Source of the DNA: an uncultured Lachnospiraceae bacterium
Lineage (GTDB): Bacteria > Bacillota > Clostridia > Lachnospirales > Lachnospiraceae
Direction of reading: 5' to 3'
Assembly (NCBI GenBank): GCA_949051815.1
Contig: CARQVR010000017.1
Coordinates: 1 to 55,493, forward strand
Length of the DNA: 55,493 bases
Shown: piece by piece, positions 50,126 through 55,493 of the stretch
Numbering within the stretch: the stretch's first letter is position 1
How the letters are laid out: every line of letters begins with the position of its first letter
Position numbers and translations under genes: made by a program
The notes under the pieces: model-generated
The model's database searches: none
What the model was told of the DNA's origin: nothing
The model's input: the letters and a program-made list of their open reading frames with translations, nothing else

Positions 50126-51266
50126 GCCGGAAAGTTCCCGGCTGAATCTTTTTTTTATTTTGCAGGTGCTTTCCGGGTATACGGATGAGGAGCATCCGTT
50201 GTCGGTGACAGAGATCAGGGACAGGGTGAACGAGGAATTTGGCTATCTTTGCGATAGCGGCGCAGTGATCAGCTCTGACACCGTGAAACGTACTCTGGAG
50301 GAGCTTACGAATAAGGTGTTTCCCTCAGGCAGCGCATACGATGAAGCGGTTTACCGTTACGGGTATGGCGTAGCCTGCCTTATGAAGAAGGACGGGGCAT
50401 ATCAGCCGTATGCAACGGATGGGGATGCCCTGGCGCCCAAAAAGTATTATTACTATGAAAACAGCTTTCAGACGGCGGAGCTTTTGACATTAAAGGATGC
50501 GATTGAGACCTACAGTTATTTCAGTGAGGAAGATATTACAGAGATTGTGCGCAAGATTGTCAGGCTAAAGCCCGGGGCTTTTCCGAAGGGCAGATATTTT
50601 GATGTGGCGGGGAAGACGCGGGATGAGGATTCTCTGCTTCTTATGAACATCGAAGATTTAAACCGGATTATCAGCCGCAGAAACTGCGCAAACATCACCT
50701 ACTGCTATTATAATACGGAGAAAAAACTGACGCCGAGACCGGGATATCCAAAGACGGTGGAGCCGGTACATCTGCTGTGGAGCAACGGCTATTATTATCT
50801 GCTGGCTTACAGTGAAAAGTACGAGAACATTGTGAGCCTGCGCATTGACAGGATTACGGATATTGAGGAAGTGGAAACGCCCAACACGCACAGAGTGGAA
50901 AATTTCAACCCAGTCGAATACCGGCATGAGCATCCTGTTATGTTCGGCGGGACAAAGCAGAACATGGTTTTATTGTGCCGGGACACAGGGAAGAACTATA
51001 TGATGAATACAATCGTGGATGTGTTTGGAAAAAACGCAAAGGTGACGCCTGCATCGGATTCACTTGTAAAGAGCTATCTGGGACACGACAAAAAATACTA
51101 TGAAGAACAGGGAATTAACTGGCTGAAAGTATCTATCCGGTCGACCACCGGCGGCGTGGAGCTTTGGGCGACACAGTATTGTAATGACTGCCTGATTCTC
51201 TCGCCGGAGGAATCGCGTGAGGCGGTGCGGAAACGTTTGCAGGCCGGAATGGCATATTATTTATAA
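50109..51266 (+). CDS. WYL-domain transcriptional regulator
   Basis: 385 residues. ATG 50109 follows GGGAGGAAA by about 9 bases and lies within the end of the previous gene; the in-frame ATG at 50055 has no RBS. The N-terminus (about 5-90) is a winged-helix segment with SVTEIRDRVNEEFGYL. The middle (about 195-270) is the WYL ligand domain: ISRRNCANITYCYY, PVHLLWSNGYYYLLAYSEKYENIVSLRIDRI, with LRIDRI as the conserved end. WYL regulators bind nucleic-acid-type ligands and control defence operons in many bacteria. It may control this cluster; the palindrome TGCAATATTGCA just behind its stop, ahead of the AAA gene, is a possible site. Confidence 0.85.
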   Translation: MANSNKPESSRLNLFFILQVLSGYTDEEHPLSVTEIRDRVNEEFGYLCDSGAVISSDTVKRTLEELTNKVFPSGSAYDEAVYRYGYGVACLMKKDGAYQPYATDGDALAPKKYYYYENSFQTAELLTLKDAIETYSYFSEEDITEIVRKIVRLKPGAFPKGRYFDVAGKTRDEDSLLLMNIEDLNRIISRRNCANITYCYYNTEKKLTPRPGYPKTVEPVHLLWSNGYYYLLAYSEKYENIVSLRIDRITDIEEVETPNTHRVENFNPVEYRHEHPVMFGGTKQNMVLLCRDTGKNYMMNTIVDVFGKNAKVTPASDSLVKSYLGHDKKYYEEQGINWLKVSIRSTTGGVELWATQYCNDCLILSPEESREAVRKRLQAGMAYYL

Positions 51267-51272
51267 AAACAG

Positions 51273-51284
51273 TGCAATATTGCA
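51273..51284. promoter_or_regulatory. 12-bp palindrome TGCAATATTGCA, possible operator
   Basis: A perfect palindrome lies 6 bases after the WYL stop and 69 before the next start. A TAAGAT box at 51298-51303 could be a -10, so the palindrome would cover the -35 area of an internal promoter for the AAA gene. Confidence 0.45.
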
Positions 51285-51353
51285 TACCTCCTTTTGTTAA
51301 GATGCCTGTAGAAACAAAAAACAACTACGGCATATAGCGAAGGAGGTTTTCTT

Positions 51354-53330
51354 ATGAAAAAGAATCTGTCCCTCTTAAAACCTGATGTGCAGAGCAAAAT
51401 ACTTTGTGGTGTGATGGCGGAAAAGGCGGAATATCTGAATATACCTATGGAGATTGATCTAAGTGCACTGCGGGCAGATGTGAAGGCCGGGGCTTTGCAG
51501 TTTTCGGAGCTGGAATGGCTGATTGAGAAGGAAAACGAGCCAAAATATATTTTGATCAGCGCCAATAATCTGGAGCAGGGTTATCTTGCCGTCACTTATC
51601 TGGCTGCCGGATTTAACCGGAAGCACAATGAAGCGATAGAGATTTTGAAAGCGGAGTGTGAGGAGGAAGAGAAAGAAAATGACCAGTCAGGTGTATGGAC
51701 AGAGAGCCCGTTTCGCATTCCTCTGATTATGGACAACGATTTACTGGCGGGCGTCAATTTGGAAGATAACTGCAATATCTTTCCAATGAACAACATGTTT
51801 ATGCAGGGCAGCCAGAACGCCATAGTCCATACGCCATACTGGATGAACTGCCGGCAGAACGCCGTATGCATTGTCGCCGACGAGGCCAATGGCTGGGGAG
51901 GCCTTGGTTTTGGTTATACGGGAGGGTACAGAAGACAGGAGCGCATTATAAACAGTCTGGAGTATTTCAAAGAAAATGATAAAGTATATATTCTCCGATT
52001 AGAGCCGTATATCAGTAAATCAGATGCGGATGCCAGGGAAGAGGAAGAGATGCAGGACGGGAACACGGAATATGTGTCTGAGGGGACAAGGGCACAGTGG
52101 AATCACATTGTCTTAAGTCTGGCGGCGGATGAAGTGGCGGTGAGGCTGGACCAGAAGGGGGAGAAGAGATATTATAAACAGCTGCTTAAAGGAAATTTCG
52201 ATAAGAAGGGGATAACGGTCAAAAAGGGATTTTCCTACGAACGGATCGTGAACATTTTTGCAGCGATGGCGGATGAGAAAAAATGTGCGCTGGCGGAGAA
52301 AATCGTTACCTATGCAGTGAAGGACTGGAAATCACCCGGAGAACGGCCTATTGAGAATAACGACTTTCGGTTTATAGACCGTTTTTGCAGAGTAGGCATT
52401 CCGATGGAAAAGAAGGGAGAAAGAAGGAAGAGCGCGAGGGAGAGGCTGATGCAGGAGCTGGTCGGCATGGAAGACGTAAAAAGGCAGATACTCAATGTGG
52501 TGAATGTCATGAAGTACAATCAGATCCGGGAAAGGATGGGACTGAGAGGAGGCGGGTATCATAATGTGCATGTCATGCTGGGTGCGCCGGGAACAGCGAA
52601 GACAACGGCAGCCAGGCTGATGGGGCAGATTATGGTGGAGGAACAGTTATTGCCGGACGACCGTTATGTCTGCCTGAACGGGGCGGAGCTGAAAGGGAAG
52701 TATGTGGGACATTCCGCGCCAAAGACAAAGGCAGTGTTTGAAAACAATGATATTATTGTCATTGACGAGGCCTATTCTCTTGTGGAGGGCAGCGGTGAAA
52801 ACGATTCCTTTGCACAGGAGGCGCTTGCCCAGTTGATTGTGGAACTGGAAAACCATTCCATGGATAAGCTGGTGATATTTGCAGGGTACGGGGGAAAACA
52901 TGTGAGTGAGAAAAATAATAAAATGAAAGAGTTTTTGGACGCGAATCCGGGTATCAGGAGCCGCATTAATTCCACGATCTGTTTTGATTCCTACAGTCCG
53001 GATGAGATGGTACAGATCTTTTACAGGATCGCCGAAAACAGCCATTATAAGCTTGATGAAAGAGCGGGCGGGATAGTCAGGACCCATTTTCAGAAGCGGG
53101 TCGGGGAGGAGAATTTCGGCAATGGACGGGAGGCGAGGCGTCTTCTGGAAACTGCAGTGATTTATACAGCAGAACGTGTACTCGGGCAAAACAAGACCAA
53201 CTATACGAGAGCGGAAATGCAGACCATCAGCCTCGAAGATGTGGAGCGGGCAGTCGGACAGGAAGAGTATGCGGACAATCTCCAGAAAGCCGGTCAGAAT
53301 ACACGGATTCTCGGCTTTCGGGCTACCTGA
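51354..53330 (+). CDS. CbxX/CfqX-type AAA+ ATPase
   Basis: 658 residues, AGGAGG 9 bases upstream of the ATG. The N-terminal about 360 residues have no motif I recognise. From about residue 365 a CbxX/SpoVK-type AAA module starts: LVGMEDVKRQI, Walker A GAPGTAKTT (about 411-419), GKYVGHSAPKTKAVF, Walker B IIVIDEAYSL (about 468-477), FAGYGG and GIRSRINSTICFDSY, then the lid with GNGREARRLLE. The Walker A has AKT where GKT is usual, a change also known in active AAA proteins. Such ATPases remodel or activate partner proteins. The gap of 87 bases from the WYL gene allows its own control. Last gene of the cluster. Confidence 0.85.
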   Translation: MKKNLSLLKPDVQSKILCGVMAEKAEYLNIPMEIDLSALRADVKAGALQFSELEWLIEKENEPKYILISANNLEQGYLAVTYLAAGFNRKHNEAIEILKAECEEEEKENDQSGVWTESPFRIPLIMDNDLLAGVNLEDNCNIFPMNNMFMQGSQNAIVHTPYWMNCRQNAVCIVADEANGWGGLGFGYTGGYRRQERIINSLEYFKENDKVYILRLEPYISKSDADAREEEEMQDGNTEYVSEGTRAQWNHIVLSLAADEVAVRLDQKGEKRYYKQLLKGNFDKKGITVKKGFSYERIVNIFAAMADEKKCALAEKIVTYAVKDWKSPGERPIENNDFRFIDRFCRVGIPMEKKGERRKSARERLMQELVGMEDVKRQILNVVNVMKYNQIRERMGLRGGGYHNVHVMLGAPGTAKTTAARLMGQIMVEEQLLPDDRYVCLNGAELKGKYVGHSAPKTKAVFENNDIIVIDEAYSLVEGSGENDSFAQEALAQLIVELENHSMDKLVIFAGYGGKHVSEKNNKMKEFLDANPGIRSRINSTICFDSYSPDEMVQIFYRIAENSHYKLDERAGGIVRTHFQKRVGEENFGNGREARRLLETAVIYTAERVLGQNKTNYTRAEMQTISLEDVERAVGQEEYADNLQKAGQNTRILGFRAT

Positions 53331-53351
53331 CAGAAGACTTTTGGAAAGACC

Positions 53352-53380
53352 ATGACATTTATGGGGATTTGTGGTAAAAT
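53352..53380 (+). promoter_or_regulatory. Promoter of argS
   Basis: ATGACA (53352-53357), a 17-base spacer and TAAAAT (53375-53380) with TGG before it as extended -10. Confidence 0.7.
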
Positions 53381-53460
53381 TGCATTGCTTATGATTAACG
53401 AACCGCGATTTTCCGGCGTATGCATGGGGCAGACACGGCGGGAAACGCTTTGAAACGGAG

Positions 53461-53488
53461 GGCGGTGTGAAAAATCACACGAATCGCC
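53461..53488 (+). other. Hairpin in the argS leader
   Basis: GGCG-GTGTGA (53461-53470) pairs with TCACAC-GAAT-CGCC (53475-53488), leaving GAAT as a bulge. It ends 15 bases before the start codon and just before the RBS, so it may influence translation. It has no T-box features. Confidence 0.5.
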
Positions 53489-53503
53489 GGAATGGAGACC
53501 AGA

Positions 53504-55282
53504 ATGCAGAAAATATTGGATTTGATTTCGGAGGAAATGAAACAGGCGTTTGAGGCCGCAGGGTACGATCCTGAACTGGGGAAGGCAACCCTTTCCAACA
53601 GGCCGGATCTTTGCGAGTACCAGTGTAACGGCGCCATGGCAGGGGCGAAGAAATACCATAAGGCACCCCTTATGATCGCGCAGGATGTGGCGGAGAAACT
53701 GCAGGAGAGCAGCGTGCTGTCGGAGGTTTCCGCCGTGGCGCCCGGCTTTTTAAACATGAGGGTGAAGGAATCCTTTGTGCGGGACTACCTGCGGGATATG
53801 TCCGGTGCGGAAAAGTTTGGCTTCCAGACGCCTGGGTCAAAGAAGATAATCATTGACTATGGCGGTCCAAACGTGGCGAAGCCGCTCCATGTGGGTCATC
53901 TGCGCTCCGGCATAATCGGGGAGAGCATCAAGCGGATCTGCCGCTATGCGGGACATGAGGTGATCGGCGACATTCATCTGGGGGACTGGGGGCTGCAGAT
54001 GGGACTGATCATAACGGAACTGCAGAAAAGACAGCCTGACCTGATCTATTTTGACGATTCCTACGAGGGGGAATACCCGAAGGAGGCGCCCTTTACCATA
54101 TCTGAGCTGGAGGAAATCTATCCGACCGCCAGCGCCAAATCCAAGGAGGATGAGGCGTACAAGGCGGATGCCATGGAGGCCACCTATAAATTGCAGAGTG
54201 GTGTGCGCGGGTATCGCGCGCTGTGGGATCACATTATCGCCGTGTCGGTGGCGGACTTGAAGAAAAACTATGTCAATCTGAACGTGGAATTTGACCTCTG
54301 GAAAGGGGAGTCCGATGTGCACGACATGATTCCCGGCATGGTGGAGGAGATGAAAAAAGGCGGTTACGCCTATGAGAGCGACGGTGCGCTGGTGGTGGAT
54401 GTGAAGGAAGAAACCGACACCAAGGAAGTGCCGCCCTGCATGATCTTAAAATCCGACGGCGCGTCCCTCTATAATACGACGGATCTGGCGACCATTATGG
54501 ATCGCATGGAAAATTTCCATCCGGACAGGCTGATCTATCTGACCGATAAGAGACAGGATCTGTATTTTGAGCAGGTATTCCGCTGCGCGAGAAAGACCAA
54601 ATTGGTCAATGAGGAAACGGAGCTTATACACATCGGTTTTGGCACCATGAACGGCAAGGACGGCAAACCCTTTAAGACAAGAGAGGGCGGCGTCATGCGG
54701 TTAGAGAACCTGATTCGCGAGATCAACGAAGAAATGATTCGCAAAATACAGGAGAACGCGGAAACAAAGGGCTACGAGATCGATATGGAGCAGGCAGGTG
54801 AGACGGCGAAGATTGTCGGACTGGCGGCGATCAAGTATGGAGATCTGTCCAATCAGGCGTCCAAAGACTATATTTTTGATATGGACAGGTTCACTTCCTT
54901 CGAGGGAGATACCGGGCCGTACATTCTCTATACGATTGTACGAATCAAGTCAATTCTCGCCAAGTATGAGGAGCAGGGAGGAAAGTTGACTGATACAGTC
55001 ATTCAAGAGGCGACAAATGTGTCGGAAAAGAGTCTGATGCTGGAGCTTGCAAAATATAATGCGATGATGGAGACAGTCTGTGAGGAGGTTGCGCCTCATA
55101 AAATCTGCGCTTACATTTATGATTTGGCTAATGCGTTCAATCACTTCTACCATGAGACAAAGATTCTCACGGAGGAGGATCAGGAGAAGAAGGCCGGCTG
55201 GATTGCGCTGCTTACGCTGACCAGAGATGTGCTGGAAACGTGTATTGACCTGCTCGGTTTTTCTGCGCCGGAGAGGATGTAG
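53504..55282 (+). CDS. argS: Arginine--tRNA ligase
   Basis: 592 residues. ATG 53504 follows GGAGACC at a normal distance; ATG 53492 is in frame but has no RBS of its own. The N-terminal add-1 domain leads to the class I synthetase core with the HIGH motif written HVGHLRSG (about 130-137) and a degenerate KMSKS region DGKPFKTREGG (about 386-396), both usual for ArgRS. The C-terminal anticodon-binding domain ends with LTRDVLETCIDLLGFSAPERM. It charges tRNA-Arg with arginine. It stands alone with its own promoter; a tRNA gene follows. Confidence 0.97.
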   Translation: MQKILDLISEEMKQAFEAAGYDPELGKATLSNRPDLCEYQCNGAMAGAKKYHKAPLMIAQDVAEKLQESSVLSEVSAVAPGFLNMRVKESFVRDYLRDMSGAEKFGFQTPGSKKIIIDYGGPNVAKPLHVGHLRSGIIGESIKRICRYAGHEVIGDIHLGDWGLQMGLIITELQKRQPDLIYFDDSYEGEYPKEAPFTISELEEIYPTASAKSKEDEAYKADAMEATYKLQSGVRGYRALWDHIIAVSVADLKKNYVNLNVEFDLWKGESDVHDMIPGMVEEMKKGGYAYESDGALVVDVKEETDTKEVPPCMILKSDGASLYNTTDLATIMDRMENFHPDRLIYLTDKRQDLYFEQVFRCARKTKLVNEETELIHIGFGTMNGKDGKPFKTREGGVMRLENLIREINEEMIRKIQENAETKGYEIDMEQAGETAKIVGLAAIKYGDLSNQASKDYIFDMDRFTSFEGDTGPYILYTIVRIKSILAKYEEQGGKLTDTVIQEATNVSEKSLMLELAKYNAMMETVCEEVAPHKICAYIYDLANAFNHFYHETKILTEEDQEKKAGWIALLTLTRDVLETCIDLLGFSAPERM

Positions 55283-55378
55283 CGGTATTTGACGCTGGCT
55301 CCGACACTATGCGGAAAGCGTATGGCCGGTATGAAAAAAACAATTTTAAACTTCGCTTGAAAAAATGGAAAAAAAGGG

Positions 55379-55408
55379 TTGACAAGCTATGATAATAAAT
55401 TGTATACT
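55379..55408 (+). promoter_or_regulatory. Promoter of the tRNA gene
   Basis: TTGACA (55379-55384), an 18-base spacer and TATACT (55403-55408), 36 bases before the tRNA. Confidence 0.75.
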
Positions 55409-55444
55409 AGCAGAGCGGGTTGCGTAAGTGACCCGCAAATAAAC

Positions 55445-55493
55445 GGGGTCTTAGCTCAGCTGGGAGAGCATCTGCCTTACAAGCAGAGGGTCA
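55445..55493 (+). tRNA. tRNA-Val (anticodon TAC), 3' part outside window
   Basis: The acceptor strand GGGGTCT, TA, D-arm GCTC-AGCTGGGA-GAGC, and anticodon arm TCTGC-CTTACAA-GCAGA can be followed. The loop CTTACAA gives anticodon TAC, which reads valine codons. The window ends in the variable loop. A tRNA array may follow. Confidence 0.9.

Noticed and set aside
53381..53503. T-box leader upstream of argS
   Set aside because: Only one small hairpin is present; no T-box sequence and no terminator.

Overview
The window looks like a chromosomal segment of a Firmicute of the class Clostridia, most likely Lachnospiraceae. This is inferred from strong AGGAGG-type ribosome binding sites, canonical TTGACA/TATAAT promoters, a single-chain large PurL, MalEFG-type sugar transporters without a local ATPase, and several lipoprotein glycosidases. 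No 16S gene is present and no search was run, so the family assignment is inference. Most genes are moderately GC-rich. Positions 1-3676 and 35989-37798 are visibly AT-rich and look like transferred DNA.

Layout. (1) 1-3676, defence island edge: the 3' end of a Wadjet jetD gene, then a HEPN-like protein followed after one base by a two-P-loop ATPase with a KGGVGR motif. (2) 3828-6912: a chemoreceptor, a bidirectional terminator, and a secreted metallo-beta-lactamase-fold protein whose leader is interrupted by a 203-bp MITE-like element. (3) 7452-21784, plant glycan utilisation: two LacI-type regulators, a lipoprotein endo-galactanase (GH53), an unknown 612-residue protein overlapped by a zinc-ribbon protein, a cytoplasmic GH53, a three-gene ABC sugar importer and a lipoprotein alpha-amylase (GH13). 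Secreted enzymes would cut galactan and alpha-glucan outside, the importer would take up oligosaccharides, and the cytoplasmic enzymes would finish them. A Cys/His-repeat secreted protein sits at 8563-9225. (4) 22025-31504: an OFA-family transporter, a large cNMP-binding-domain protein, a 1399-residue secreted subtilase, a small unknown protein and a TetR regulator. (5) 31607-43262, housekeeping: purL, a GNAT gene with no ordinary start codon, an AT-rich ATPase/nuclease pair, carA, carB and a QueH with an odd repeat insert. (6) 43429-53330: a six-gene cluster of HD-RyR, TIR-DUF4357, PD-(D/E)XK nuclease, membrane TrkA/Rossmann-RyR, WYL regulator and CbxX-type AAA ATPase. (7) argS and the start of a tRNA-Val gene.

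The most exciting part is the six-gene cluster. It combines a probable NAD-cleaving TIR protein, two proteins with the same ligand-type RyR domain (one with an HD phosphohydrolase, one anchored in the membrane), a nuclease, a ligand-sensing WYL regulator and a remodelling ATPase. This is the expected make-up of a nucleotide-signalled immune system, and I do not recognise it as one of the named systems. Two smaller defence candidates are the HEPN/KGGVGR pair beside Wadjet and the ATPase/ExK-nuclease pair between the GNAT gene and carA. All functional claims come from reading motifs by eye.
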